Origin: Okapia johnstoni
Lineage: Eukaryota > Chordata > Mammalia > Artiodactyla > Giraffidae
Assembly: GCA_024291935.2 (NCBI GenBank)
Contig: CM044312.1
Location: forward strand, 49,544,001-49,608,000
DNA: 64,000 nt
Reading direction: 5' to 3'
The number at the start of each line of letters is the position of its first letter. The first letter of the stretch is position 1. The notes beneath the pieces are model-generated. The model ran no database searches. It saw nothing but the letters and a program-made list of their open reading frames with translations, and was not told the origin of the DNA. Position numbers and translations under genes: made by a program. This document shows positions 45,741-57,600 of this stretch, one piece after another.

Positions 45741-46223
45741 TTGGTCTGATAGTAGACAATGATATAAATTGCAGTCCAAATAATTGTAGAGTAAGAAAAA
45801 TCACCTGTTAAAATAAATAAGGTATGAAGTAAAGAACAATTTAGGTAAGTGTAGGAACAACAGGAATTGTGGTTTATTAAAATTTTCTCTCTCTGATTAA
45901 CTAGAATGTACTAATGATTACATAGGGTTACTCCAGGCCAGGATGGGGTGACTCCAGAGGGAAATCAGGAGTCCTCTGAGAGGCAGAATGAGGAGGGCCA
46001 ACTTCCTTCAGTCCATCTGGTCCATCCCTCAAATGTCTTTTCTTAATGATTTCCTATTCAGCCAGGAAATATAAATTTTCTAAGATGTAATTTAGCAATA
46101 ATACTTATGAGTTAGCTACAACTGTATCACAAATCACTCCAAAAGAATTTTAAAACAATCAGTGTTTGTTTAGCTCATGATTCTGAGGACTGGCAATTTG
46201 GGTTGAAATCAGTTGGGTGGTTC
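45741..46223. other. Intergenic, nothing recognised
   Basis: Unique AT-rich sequence without a gene. Confidence 0.6.
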
Positions 46224-46234
46224 TGGTTTCTACT

Positions 46235-46443
46235 GGGCTTCTCTGGTGGCTCAGATGGTGAAGAACTTGCCTACAATGCAGGAGACTTGGATTCAATCTC
46301 TGGGTCTGGAAGACCCCCCTTGAAAAAGGAACGGCTTCCCACTCCAATATTCTTGCCTGTCCATGGAGAGAAGAGCCCAGCAGGCTACAGTCCACAGGGT
46401 TGCAAAGAGTTGGACACAACTGAGCAACGTCGCTTTCACTTTT
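46235..46443 (+). mobile_element. Bov-tA SINE with target duplication
   Basis: Starts GGGCTTCTCTGGTGGCTCAG. It lacks the usual GGAGAATTCC stretch after CTTGCCTG. Target duplication TGGTTTCTACT at 46224-46234 and 46444-46454. Confidence 0.94.
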
Positions 46444-46454
46444 TGGTTTCTACT

Positions 46455-47388
46455 GGGCCCTCCCGTGGATTTGTGAATGACTTTGCCTGTCGTAGGGCTC
46501 TCCCATGTGTCATGGTGTTCTGCTGGGATGATTGTCTCTGCTCTCTGTGTTCTTATAAGTTCCAACCAGGCTGCCTGCAGTTTGCTTGGCAGTTGGTAGG
46601 GTTCCAAGAGATGGAGGTGAAACACACAGGCCTTGTAAGATCCAGACTAAGAATTGGCAAGTGTTTTCCACTGAGTTTTGGGGGGACAAAACAAGTCAAA
46701 GCCAGCCAAGACTCAAGGTATGACTATAGGGAGAAGAATAATTGTGACCATTTTTGCAGACAACCTATTTCAGTTTCTATCTGATGTCCTGATATAAGGT
46801 CATTTTTGTGACATTTCTTGGGATAAAAAGCATCTTAGAGATCGGAGATCCTCTTTCTGGGAGTCGATGGTGAAAGGATTATTTCTAAGACAGACTTTTA
46901 TTATGCTAATTATTGCAGGACCTGGGGCCCTTAAAAAGAACGAGAGTGAAGATTTAAATTGGAAATCCCAGCTCTTGTTATTTGCCTTCCACAAGGATAA
47001 GAAACAGCCACATTATTAAGTGTCGTACTTTGCTGCAAATATTAAATAACAACAATTGACCCTCTATGGGATTTTCCATTTAGGTATTTACTGGAAGCTG
47101 TTCCCTGTAATTTTCAACAGTGTTGTTATCTATGAGATTATCTTTCTTTTAGCTGTGCTGGGTTTCCAGTTGCGTTAATACAGCTTAATATCTCTTCCTG
47201 TTGCTTCTCTAATTAAAAGCTTGTTGGATATCCAAACAAGAACTACTATATCCCGGCACTAGTAATAAAGACTGCTAATAATCAGGAAGAAAACATCAGC
47301 AAGGGACAACATCAATCAGACATGGGTAATCTTCTGATCAGGCAAAGATAAGGGTCCAGGAGTCTGGGGAGGTTATAGGGCAATGATA
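46455..47388. other. Intergenic, unique
   Basis: No gene or repeat. The part 47040-47230 is a run of AT-rich unique sequence with several TTAAT and TAATTA-like words, a possible conserved non-coding element. Confidence 0.5.
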
Positions 47389-47615
47389 GGGCTTCCCTGG
47401 TAGTTCTTTATTGTCTGTATATGCAAACAGTAAAGAATCTGCCTGCAATACAGGAGCCGTGGGTTCGATCCCTGGGTTGGGAAGATCCCCTGGAGTAGGG
47501 AATTGTTACCCAGTCCAGTATTCTTGCCTGGGAAATCTCATGGACAGAGAAGCCTGGCAGGCTACAGTCCTTGGGTGACAAAGAGTCCAAAGTGAGCGAC
47601 TGAGCGCTCATGTGA
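47389..47615 (+). mobile_element. Bov-tA SINE with internal insertion
   Basis: Starts GGGCTTCCCTGGTAG, then about 24 bp of unrelated sequence interrupts the head before GTAAAGAATCTGCCTGCAAT. The imperfect target duplication ATAGGGCAATGATA / ATAGGGCAATAATA is at 47375-47388 and 47616-47629. Confidence 0.92.
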
Positions 47616-47629
47616 TAGGGCAATAATAT

Positions 47630-48111
47630 AGCTCTGAGAAGCCAGCCTTCCAAGGGAGGGGCCGTGCAGGCGGGAGACACCCAGTGCGCAGCCAGGATAT
47701 AGTTCAGATGCCCTATTCTGAGCTGGATGTATGAATCCTGGGCCCCTGAAGAATATCTCATGTCTGCTTTTCCAATTACTACCCATCTTCTCCGTTGATT
47801 CCCCAAACTCCCGCCTTCCTCCCCTCTGGCTGCCTTTGCCGGCTTTGGTCTTCACGGCAGGTATCAGTTCCACTAATTATAAGAATCAGCCACAAGATGG
47901 CACCAGCTGTTCAGATTAAAGTGCTATATTGGGCCCGCTCTGTGGGTCCTTCCTCTGAGGAAGAAGGCAGGATCTGAAGACAGCTTCCCCTCTCTGCCAC
48001 TGTCATTCTTTCTCCTACGTTTCCCTCCATCTTCTCACTGCATCTCAACCTCATTTAAAATATAGGTTTATTCCAGCAGCAATTTTTAAATGATTCTGAA
48101 GGCAGAAAGGA

Positions 48112-48112
<1 letters not shown>
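47630..48112. other. Intergenic with a CTCF-like site
   Basis: Unique sequence. The motif at 47889-47907 is listed separately. No gene. Confidence 0.6.
47889..47907 (+). promoter_or_regulatory. CTCF-like motif
   Basis: GCCACAAGATGGCACCAGC closely fits the CTCF core CCASNAGRKGGCRSYR. Points right, away from ADCYAP1R1. Confidence 0.5.

Positions 48113-48154
<42 letters not shown>
48113..48154. repeat. (TG)21 microsatellite
   Basis: Forty-two bases of uninterrupted TG. Confidence 0.97.
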
Positions 48155-48155
<1 letters not shown>

Positions 48156-48681
48156 TGGAAAGGGGTGGTGGGGAGGGAGAGGGAATTTGTGGACCCTCTA
48201 AGGACATAGATAGAACTCTGGACAAGAAAGAAGATAAAACTGCAACTACTCACTGCTCTCACCTCTCTTGAGCCCCTCCACTGGGCTGTTTCACCATCAC
48301 CTCTATTGTTTCAAAAACTTTACTCGTTATTTCCTTCTGCCTGCCTCTGCAACCTCAATCTTCTCTTTCTAGTTCCCTCCTGATTCATTGCACTCACATA
48401 ACCTAATCATTTCAGGAACCTCAACTCATCCTATTTCCTTACACAACTCTCACCCTCCTATGCAACTTGCTACCAATCACCCGTTCACTTCACATCTGCC
48501 TCATCAGTCCTCCCGTTCTGTGCGTTTGCACTGATTGATGCTGCTCTTTGTCTGATCACCTGTGTGTTAAATGTAGCAGTGGTGTTGACACTGGGGATTC
48601 AACAGTAACATCTAAACTGATATCTTTAAGATGAGTTGAAGTTAGCCAGGCAAGTGTGAGTAAAAGTGTTCTTAACAGAGC
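48155..48681. other. Intergenic, nothing recognised
   Basis: Pyrimidine-rich unique sequence. No gene. Confidence 0.6.
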
Positions 48682-48908
48682 AATGGATCACAGCTGGGAA
48701 CAACGGGAGATTTTGCCGCATAGAAATCTTTTGGTAATGTCTATAGACATTTTTGGTTGTTACATCCTGGAGGGAGGGGGAGGTGGTACTGGCATCTAGT
48801 GGGTAGAGGCCAAGGATGCTGCTGACCATTCTACGATGCACAGGACAGTCCCCAAGACAAAGAATTATCCACCTTCAGAGGTCACTAGTGATGAGGCTGA
48901 GAACCCTG
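48682..48908 (+). mobile_element. MER20 (hAT-Charlie) DNA transposon
   Basis: GGTAATGTCTATAGACATTT, TTTGGTTGTTACATCCTGG, GGTACTGGCATCTAGTGGGT and GATGCTGCTGACCATTCTAC in consensus order, ending at GAGGCTGAGAACCCTG. Near full length. Confidence 0.88.
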
Positions 48909-49480
48909 TGAGAGAAGAAGCAGCCAAGGGGTGAGATAACATGGCTTTTCTAGGCACCAGAAGGGTTTTATTATGATGGGAAGGAGTGCTGGGGAGAGGT
49001 GAGAGACCCAAGTGTGCAGAGTTGCACTCAGGAGTTTAGACTGTCCCCATGTCTAATGGACAGTTCTTGAAGCCACTGGTACCACTGCAGACTTTATACT
49101 CAGGGTCAGTGAGAGCTGATGGTGGGAACTTTGAAGCCTCAGAAATATTTGGTGAGTGAATAGGCCCAATTTCAGCCACTGATTTGAACCAGGCCTTCTT
49201 GTCCAGGCCTCATGTAGGAAAAATATTGATATGCTGTGATCCTTCCAAAATAAACTAGAAGTAATCATAGTTGTTCGTTTCCTTAAACAAATAAATAGAT
49301 GAATTAAACTTACATACCAAAACACTGTTCTAAGCTTTCCATAAGATTTTTACCTTTCATCTACCCAACAACCCCTATGTAATAGGACGTTTTTGTTTCA
49401 TATCCTTGTTTTTTCAGTTGAGGACACGGAACTTGAAAGAGTCATCTCCCAAATATCACACAGCAGGGATTTAGGAAGGT
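48909..49480. other. Intergenic, nothing recognised
   Basis: Possible worn MIR/L2-like text near 49340-49470 (AACCCCTATGTAATAGGACG). No gene. Confidence 0.5.
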
Positions 49481-49481
49481 G

Positions 49482-49690
49482 GTGTTGTTTAGTCCCTAAG
49501 TCGTACCCACCTCTTTGCAATCCCATGGACTGTAGCCTGCTAGGCTTCTCTGTCCACGGGATTTCCCAGGCAAGAGTACTGGAGTGGGTCCCCATGCCCT
49601 CCTCCAGGAGATCTTCCTGACCCAGGGATTGAATCTGCATTTCCTGCATTGCAGGCAGATTCTGTAACGACTGAGCCACCAGGGATGCCT
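49482..49690 (-). mobile_element. Bov-tA SINE
   Basis: Antisense copy from GTGTTGTTTAGTCCCTAAGT to GAGCCACCAGGGATGCC. Confidence 0.93.
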
Positions 49691-49699
49691 CATAGTAAG

Positions 49700-50690
49700 G
49701 TATGTTTAGGAGATACTGCCAAAAACTTTTCCAAAGTGGCTGGCTGTACAACATAACACTCCTACCAGCAGTATATGGAATTTAAAATTGCTCACCAACA
49801 CTTAGCTTCAATCTTTAAAATTTTAGTTATTCTTGCGGATATATAATAGTATATATCATTATGGTTTCAATATTCATTTCTCTGTATAATAATGACACTG
49901 AGCATATTTTTACGTATTTCGTTGGACAGTTTGGATATTATCTTTTTTTCAAATGCCGGCTCAAATCTTATGTCTATTTTTCTATTGAGTTGACAGCCTT
50001 TCTTGTATTGATTTGGAGGTGTTTCCAAAATATTTTCTGGATACAAATCTCTTGAGAATTATATATATTTGATAATACCATTTCCAACTATGTGACTTCC
50101 AATTTCACTCTCTTAATAATATAATCTTTTGATGAATAGACCTTCCTAATGTCAATATAGGCTATCTTACTAATCTTTTTCTCTTGTGTACTTTCTCTTG
50201 GTTACTATCAGGGTTCTATTTAAGAAATCTTAGTCTATCTCATTTTCATGAATGTGTTCTCCTACATGTCTTTTTAATGTTCTTTTAAAAATCATTTACA
50301 TTTAAGATTTTGATTCATCTCAAGTTTACGCTTGATTATAATGTGAAGTCAAAGCCAATGTTCATTGTCTTTCCCTGTGGCTATTCAGGTGACCCAGCAG
50401 CATGGCTAGGATTTTGACTGAAATTCCTTGGCATCTTTAGGTCCATTTGGAAGTGAGTAACTGATACCTTCAACAATATTGAGTCTCCCAAAACATAAAT
50501 ATGATAATATTAAGCCATTTCTTCTTTTTAAAAAAATATTTTTCAGTAAAATTATATAGTTTTCTGTGAAGAGATGACATCTTTTCTTAGATTTGTTTCT
50601 AGTATTTAGTTTTTTGATACTTTTGAAGATGGCATAATATTAAAAAATTTTACTTTCTAATTTTTGTTACTAGTTATCTGTAAATTTTAA
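49700..50690 (-). mobile_element. L1 LINE fragment
   Basis: Antisense L1 3' order: CCAAAAACTTTTCCAAAGTG, CACTCCTACCAGCAGTATAT, AATGACACTGAGCATATTTT, followed by AT-rich ORF2-derived text. Decayed, borders approximate. Confidence 0.75.
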
Positions 50691-50709
50691 AATATTCTAT
50701 GTGCAATCA

Positions 50710-50915
50710 GGGCTTCCCAGGTGGTGCTAGTGATAAAGAACCCACCTGCCAATGCAGGAGATAAAAGAGACGTGGGCTGGATCCCTGGGTTGGGAAGACC
50801 CCCTGGAGGAGGGAACGGCTACACACTCCAATATTCTTGCCTGGAGAGTCCCAAGGACAGAGGATCCTGGAGGGCTACAGTCCATGGGATCACAAGAGTC
50901 AGACACTACTGAACA
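50710..50915 (+). mobile_element. Bov-tA SINE
   Basis: Starts GGGCTTCCCAGGTGGTGCTA and ends near CAGACACTACTGAACATAC, leading into a CA/TA simple repeat. It has a small extra segment after the B-box region. Confidence 0.92.
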
Positions 50916-51060
50916 TACACACACACATATACATATATATATGTATACATACATATATATTATATATTATAATTATATAGTATATATAAATATATACTAT
51001 TATATATGTACACGTGTATATATAACATATATATAATTATATAATATATATATGTTGTTA
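50916..51060. repeat. CA/TA-rich simple repeat
   Basis: ACACACACAT followed by about 125 bp of irregular ATAT and TATATA words. It grew at the SINE tail. Confidence 0.9.
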
Positions 51061-52289
51061 TTAACACACACAACTTTAGAGTTTTAAACTTTAGTTTTTA
51101 AATTAAAATTCTATTTTTTCTCTTGTATGGTTTATAGTTCTCTAATTAAACCTACCATCTTGTCACCTAATTTCTTGAACACCAATAATCACTTATTTTA
51201 AAAACAGTGTCTGATAAAACCGATATTGAGTCACCTATGACTCAGTATCTGTTACCTGTTTTTCTTTTTTTTTTTCCCTCATGATTTAAACTATCTGGCT
51301 TTACTTTCTGATGTAGGAACAAGTTTTTACTAAGTCCCTAGATTGACTATAAAAATATTTTGGAGATGGTCCGGATGGTGTTATCTATGCCTAGAGAGGG
51401 TTTATTTTGCCCTGATAGACATCCAGGGTAGGATAGAATTATTTTAATCCAGTCAGGTAATGAGTTAATTTGAAACTAGGCTTCAGTCTTTGTAAGGGAT
51501 GGACTATTTTCTGGGTTCATCTCTACTTCTACAACATAGATCCTTTAGGGCTCTCAACTGAAATTCTTGGGTGCTTATTAGGGTCCCTCCTCCTCTTGTT
51601 TTGCCCCAAGTCTTATGGAAGTGTGGGAAATACTTGCTCAGTCTCTCTGTTCTTAGCCACCACTTGTGAATCATCAAATTCCTTGATCAGAAAAACAGTA
51701 TGAAATTAATGCCAAGCTCACCTCATTGCAAACTCATTCTTTCCAAGATTTGTTTTTGCAAATCTTCACTGTTTTGTAGCTATTCAAGAACTTCCAAATA
51801 CATATTTTAAAAGCATATTCCAAGTGTTGTGTTTGGTTGATTTTAGTGGGAAAGTTGGTTTGAAACCAGAAGCATTATCAGAAGCATAAACCTCTAATTA
51901 CTAATATTTGAAGCATATAATCACCTTCCTGGATGGGATTTTTAATAAGGTTTCCATGGAGGATAAGTATGGATTCTGTATCAAGGTAGATTTTTCTTTA
52001 TGATCTAGAATTTGGTATATAAATTCATTTTACTTTTATCTTTTTTCCTATGAACTGGATAGTTATCTGTAAGGTTTTTCTCTTTACCCACTGCTATAAA
52101 GAAAATGTTTATGGTTTTCGTGTTTATATTTCCTGTTCTTTTTACTTTACAAAGACTTATGGGGAGATGAAGAAAGAAATTCTAACTCCATAATGTTATC
52201 TTCAAATCAGAAGTCTGATCTCATTTTCATTTTAAATGAATCACACTGGCTTTTGTCTGGAACATTTTATTTCAAATAGTGGAAGATTG
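51061..52289. other. Intergenic, AT-rich, unassigned
   Basis: Probably old repeat sequence in part (51370-51700) that I cannot assign. No gene. Confidence 0.5.
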
Positions 52290-52640
52290 GAATAAACCTA
52301 AATGACATGAATACAGAATGGTTAAATAAATTATGATAAATTCACATAATAAAACATCATAGCCATTAAAAATAATTAGGTGGCTTTCTATGTAATGATA
52401 TGGAACTATTCCAAGATGTATTGAATGAAAATATCAAGGTGTGAATACGACATTACTGCTACAATTTGTGTTAAAAAAACATGTATATATACTTTTTATA
52501 AATGCATTAACTGTCTGGAATACATATAAAAACTAGTTCAAAGTTACTACTTTCTACAAAAGTTACTTCTAGAGAATGAGACAAGGTTACTGAGTGACAG
52601 ATTCAAGGCAAACATTGAACATATCCTCCTGTGTGTTTTG
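52290..52640 (+). mobile_element. L1 LINE 3' fragment
   Basis: Sense L1 3' text: GAATGGTTAAATAAATTATG, AAACATCATAGCCATTAAAA, AATGATATGGAACTATTCCA. Decayed. Confidence 0.75.
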
Positions 52641-53887
52641 CATGTTGTACTATGGGTATGTATTACCTATTCAGAAATGTAAGTAAAATACTTTAAAAAA
52701 TAAAACATGCATTTTCCTATCCTCTAGTAAAATCATTTTCATTTGTAGGCTTTACTGACCTGCTTATTTCCTTTCATTATTTGCTTTTCATCATATATAT
52801 TTTCTATAATTTTAATCAAAATTTATTAAGAAATTTTTCATATTTTATAGTCTTCAAAATTATTTTAAAATTTTGCATAATATTTTGTTTAGCTCATGTA
52901 CAATAAATTTGCTTATCCTTTTTCCAGTGTTGGTCATTTATATATTTACATCTTTCCTTATTATGTGTAACATAGTGATAAGTGTCTTTGTGAATGTATA
53001 TTGGTCTCTACAATTATCTCTGATACTTTATGGTTATTTGGTAGGGCTGAATGAAAATAAAATAAGCACTACATGGAGTAGATAAAAGGTCAGAATTGAT
53101 TATAGATGATCCTCTAGATACCTAGGATAAGCATAGTGATTTTCATTCTTTTTAACATTTATCTATAAGGGTAAAACAAACAGAGTTGTTGCTCTTGAAG
53201 TATACATACAGTGAAAATTGAGCTCATAGGAAATAATGCACTTAAAGTATCATTAATTATTACCTAATTACTTGCACCACTGTGGCGTGGACAGAAAAGT
53301 GCTCTGCGATGATGAAGTTGTCAATTACAGTTGATAATTAAGGGGCCAGGTGCATGTTTAACTTAACAAGATAAATATCTGCCCAGATGTTGTTTGTCTG
53401 CTGCTTCATTACCAGGTAGGTTAGAAGATTTTCATAAACTAGAAAGACTATTAAATTCATAACCTTGCTACATTAAAAAATCTTTAACAAATCTGTTACT
53501 ATAGCCAACATTCATTTAAATAGGCTTTCCATCAGACTTCCTGGAGCACTGAAGAAGTATGTGTATACAATACCATATTTGCAGATTCTCAGTGAAATGG
53601 CTATTTGAACATAAAATAGGGCTAAAATATGACAGTTTTGGAAACTAGAGAAGATGCTTTGCCATGCCAGAAACATAAAGGAATTTTATGCAAGATTTAA
53701 AATGGCAAATGGAAAGAAGACCGCAAAGAATCAGTCCATGTTTAGGCCATTCCAAAAAACCCAAGATCCTTGTAGGTAAGCGATGAGGATTTTGGTAGAG
53801 TTACAGTGAGATATCCTCAGTTGAAGGGGAAGGTGGGGAAGAAATGACTGCCAGCAGAAAACATGGAAGTCAGGGCATGTCACTCCC
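52641..53887. other. Intergenic, AT-rich; candidate regulatory element at 53250-53420
   Basis: No gene. The sub-segment 53250-53420 has two TAATTA homeodomain words (53254-53259, 53265-53270), CAGGTG (53347-53352) and CAGATG (53394-53399) E-boxes in sequence free of known repeats. Confidence 0.4.
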
Positions 53888-54262
53888 TGTGTTAGTTTGC
53901 TTGGGCTATCATAACAAAATAACACAGACTGGGTGGCTCAAGCAACAGAAATTTGTTTTCTCGGAGTTCTGGAGGCTGGAAGTCTCAGATATAGGTACTG
54001 GCAGGGCTGGTTTCTCTTGACGCCTCTCACTGGCTTGCAGGTAGCTGCCTCTGCCTCTGCCATCACCTGCCTTTTCTCTGCATGTGTGGGTCTCAGGTGT
54101 CTTCCTCTTCTTTTAAGGACACTAGTCATATCGGATTAGAGTCTCATCCTTATGATTTCATTTAATATTAATTACCTCTCTAAAGGACCCTATCTCCATA
54201 CAGTCACATTTAGTGCTTCAAAATATAAATTTTGAGGGAACATAATTCATTCTGTAACACTC
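53888..54262 (-). mobile_element. MLT1 (ERVL-MaLR) LTR
   Basis: Near-complete antisense LTR: TGTTAGTTTGCTTGGGCTAT, ACACAGACTGGGTGGCTCAA, GTTCTGGAGGCTGGAAGTCT, AAGGACACTAGTCATATCGG, and CCCTATCTCCATACAGTCAC toward ATTCATTCTGTAACAC. A solitary, non-coding ancient LTR. Confidence 0.92.
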
Positions 54263-54710
54263 CTCTCTTTAAAATCCTCCAAAGGCCTTAAAATGACCTG
54301 AAAGGGCCCATATAATCTGGTTCAGTGTACAGAAGGTTTCTCCCAGGGACATGGCTTGGACCGTCTCAGTGGTTATAGCAGAGAAAGCCACTATGTACTT
54401 ACTACTCTGTGGCCTCTTCCTTGCACAAAGGACTGTGACATTTCCCAGCCTCCTTTGCAGTTAGTCTGGGGCCATGTTGTCAGTGAGCTTTACATGGAAG
54501 AGACACAAACCACATCTAGCTGGAGGTACTTAAGAGTTCTCTTTTTTTCCTCTCCTCCCTTGCACAGTGACCCTGGAAGCGCTTTGTTAAGAAGCAAAGC
54601 TACAGGGATCCTTAAGGCACAAATTGTGAGAGGTTTCTCTTGAGCGCTATGGACTTGCTGAAAACTTTATCTGAGTGAGAAACAAATTTTAAGCTTTGTT
54701 ACCATAGCAT
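54263..54710. other. Intergenic, nothing recognised
   Basis: Slight L2-like text near 54270-54330. The frame 54356-54643 is unsupported. Confidence 0.5.
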
Positions 54711-54940
54711 GCCCTTCCCTGATGACTCAGCTGGTAAAGAATCTGCCTGTAGTGCACGAGACACAGGAGATTTGGGTTCAATCCCTGGATTGGGAAGATG
54801 TCCTTGAGGAGGAAATGGCAACCCACTACAGTATTCTCACCTGAAAAATCCCATGGACAGAGGAGCCTGGTGGACTATAGTCCACAGGGTAGCAGAGAGT
54901 CGGACACGACTGAGCAACTAAGCATGCATACATGCACGCA
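54711..54940 (+). mobile_element. Bov-tA SINE
   Basis: Starts GCCCTTCCCTGATGACTCAG and runs to CGACTGAGCAACTAAGCATG. The flanks ACCATAGCAT and CTATAGCAT suggest an eroded target duplication. Confidence 0.92.
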
Positions 54941-55999
54941 CTATAGCATAACCTCACCTCATTGAAATGAGTCAAATACTATAGTCACTAGGATACACTC
55001 CCCAGAGCTAGAGCAAATCCAGGAGAATTCTGATGAATCCAGACTGGCTTTACCTGGACTAATCAATGTGGACAGGAGGATAAGTTAACAGGATGGGTTG
55101 AATAATGTGCAGAGTCCTCTGACCAGCAGTTGGGTCTGTTATAATCACACAAAATTAATATTCTTACATTAAGAACAATTACAGTAATCTCTGGGAAGCG
55201 TCTGGAGTTGCACAGATACAGCTACTATTGGGAGTCATGAAGATGTCCCAATTTGTGGCTAGTTAATTAAGGCAAACAAGAAAATGATAATAAACATGAA
55301 TATAAAAATTAACATTCTTTATTGAAAATAAGCAAAACCAATAAACAAGCCCAACAGTTATTTCACTGAAAGAGAAAGTAAAACAATTAAGTCTTTGGCT
55401 GATTTTGTCAATAAAAAAGAAAACACAGAGACAGAGTTAGAAATTAGAAAAAGATATTGGCCATCGAATTCAAGGGGAGCTGATTAATAATCATATGTTT
55501 GAGAAGTGTCATGAAACATGTGCCTTTTTTGGAATGTGACAACATGATCTTGAAAAATCATATATAATAATAAATGGAAGGAAATTGCCAAGAAAGTTTT
55601 GGTAAAGAGAGACAAAGGGGAATGACTTTATTCATTACTAAAATATATGAAGTAGTAATGATTAAATTATACAGAAATTACTGGGCTTGTTCTTAAGTAA
55701 GATTATTAATTTTGTGATTTTAATATTTATGAGTAGTAACCACATATATGATTATTAATTTTTAAAAACTTGAGTAAATTGATTTATGATCATTTTATTT
55801 TTACTACATATCTTCTCTTTTAAAAACATCATTTATATTTCATTTTCTACCATGTTTATACTTTATAATTCACTAAACATTTGAAATTGTGTAATTTAAG
55901 GGTTCATGGCTATCTACCTTTTCTACATCTTTATTATTTTTAAGTTTTTTATTTAGTTCATTTTTCACCATAGCACTTATCACTACTTCTGTGTGTGTA

Positions 56000-56001
<2 letters not shown>
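54941..56001. other. Intergenic, AT-rich, nothing recognised
   Basis: No gene or clearly assigned repeat. Confidence 0.55.

Positions 56002-56029
<28 letters not shown>
56002..56029. repeat. (CA)14 microsatellite
   Basis: Preceded by GTGTGTGTATG and followed by ATATATATA, a compound dinucleotide repeat. Confidence 0.95.
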
Positions 56030-56037
<8 letters not shown>

Positions 56038-56059
56038 AAATTTTTACCTAGTGCTTTGT

Positions 56060-56690
56060 TAATATTCCTCAATGTTGTTATGTGTAATAATATTTTATTC
56101 ATTTTCATTGCTATATGGTATTCCATTAAGTAAAGATACTATAACTTATCCATTCTACATGGATAGACAATTGGTTATTTACAATTATTGTGGCTATTAT
56201 GAATAGTGTTTCTATGAATGTCATCATATATATATATATACAGCACACATAAGCACACATTTCTGTAAGGTATAGGAATAGAATTAACACATAATAGTTT
56301 ATAGGTAGTGGAAAAATGCAACCTTTTTCCCAAAGTGATTGTACTTCATTTTAAAGCAATCTAGCAGATGCATAGTGACATCTCATTGTGGTTTTAATTT
56401 GTCCTGCCCTGATTACTAATGAGGTTGAGTTCCTTTTTATGTGCTTATTAGCCACTTGAATTTCTTCCTTCCCAAAGTGCCATTTCAAGTCTTCCAGTCT
56501 TGGTCAATTGACATTTTCTTACTGACTTAGGAGTCCTTTACTTATTCTGGATGTAATAGTTATTGCAAAAAACTGCTTCTCTGTAGCTTACCTTTCATTC
56601 TCTTAGTGATCTCTTTTGATAAATATAGTTTGTTTCATTTTTGGTGTTTAAATCTTTTCTTTAATAGTGATGTTTATGTCTCTTTTAAGA
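56060..56690 (-). mobile_element. L1 LINE 3' fragment
   Basis: Antisense L1 order: ATTGCTATATGGTATTCCAT, GTGGCTATTATGAATAGTG, TTTTTCCCAAAGTGATTGTA, then TTCAAGTCTTCCAGTCTTGG-like and ORF2-side text. Confidence 0.8.
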
Positions 56691-56699
56691 AGTCTTTTT

Positions 56700-57600
56700 T
56701 CCTGGGATGCAAGAGCCAATCAGATGGTGCTCCCAGTATCCAAAACAGTTTGAGCAACAAAATAAATAGTGATCATATTGGATTATAACCCAGAGAATAA
56801 AATAAATAACTATTAACTCATACTGATACAAATAAATCATTGGCTTAATTAAAAAATGGGAAGATGGATAGCTCTTCTTTATATTGCAGAAGAACACTAA
56901 TTTTAAAATGTAGAAGATGGGACTTTCCTGGTAGTCCAATGGATAAGACTCCATGCTCCCAATGCAAAGGGCCCAGGTTAGATCCCTGGTCAAGGAACTA
57001 AGATCCTACATATTGCAACTAAGCCTGCATGCTATGAAGACTCAGCTAGACAAAATAAATAATAAATATTGAAAAATGTAGAAGACATAAGGCAATAGAA
57101 AGTTACCATTAGACAAACACCATAATATTTATTGTAAGCAAAGTCTCCAATTGATGCTAAAAACAGTGGATGGAATTTTTAGGGGAAACAGGATAGTTGC
57201 TTAGTCTCAAAGTATTTTCCCCAAGAAATTTATTGATTACAAAGGGAAAAGAGAGTGACTTTGTAGTGACCCAGTAGACACCAACATAATCAGGGAATCA
57301 GTTAACAAACAGGTAATAAGACATACTGACACCTTGATAATCCTTGATATGATGCATTGAAAAGAGCACATTATCACTTCTAAGTGTTTTTATAAAAATG
57401 GATAATCTCAGTATAATCATGAGAAATTATCAGACAAACTCTAAGTGGTAAACTTCAGACAAAATAACTGACCAGTTCAAATGGCCAAGATCATGAAAGA
57501 CAAAGAAAGATTGAGGAATTATCACAAACTGATGGACAATAAATGGACATAAAGCAATGGAGGATCCTGGAGTGGATCTCAGAATAGAGAAAGGAATTCT
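56700..57600 (+). mobile_element. L1 3' UTR-like sequence split by a SINE
   Basis: Blocks 56700-56917 and 57086-57600 (for example ATTATCAGACAAACTCTAAG and ATCATGAAAGACAAAGAAAG) read in the order of an old L1 3' UTR. The family is uncertain. Confidence 0.55.
56918..57072 (+). mobile_element. CHR-type (tRNA-derived) cetartiodactyl SINE with target duplication
   Basis: Starts TGGGACTTTCCTGGTAGTCC, has the B-box-like GGTTAGATCCCTGGTCAAGG, and ends in an AATAAATAATAAAT tail. Perfect 13-bp duplication AAAATGTAGAAGA at 56905-56917 and 57073-57085. Confidence 0.93.
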
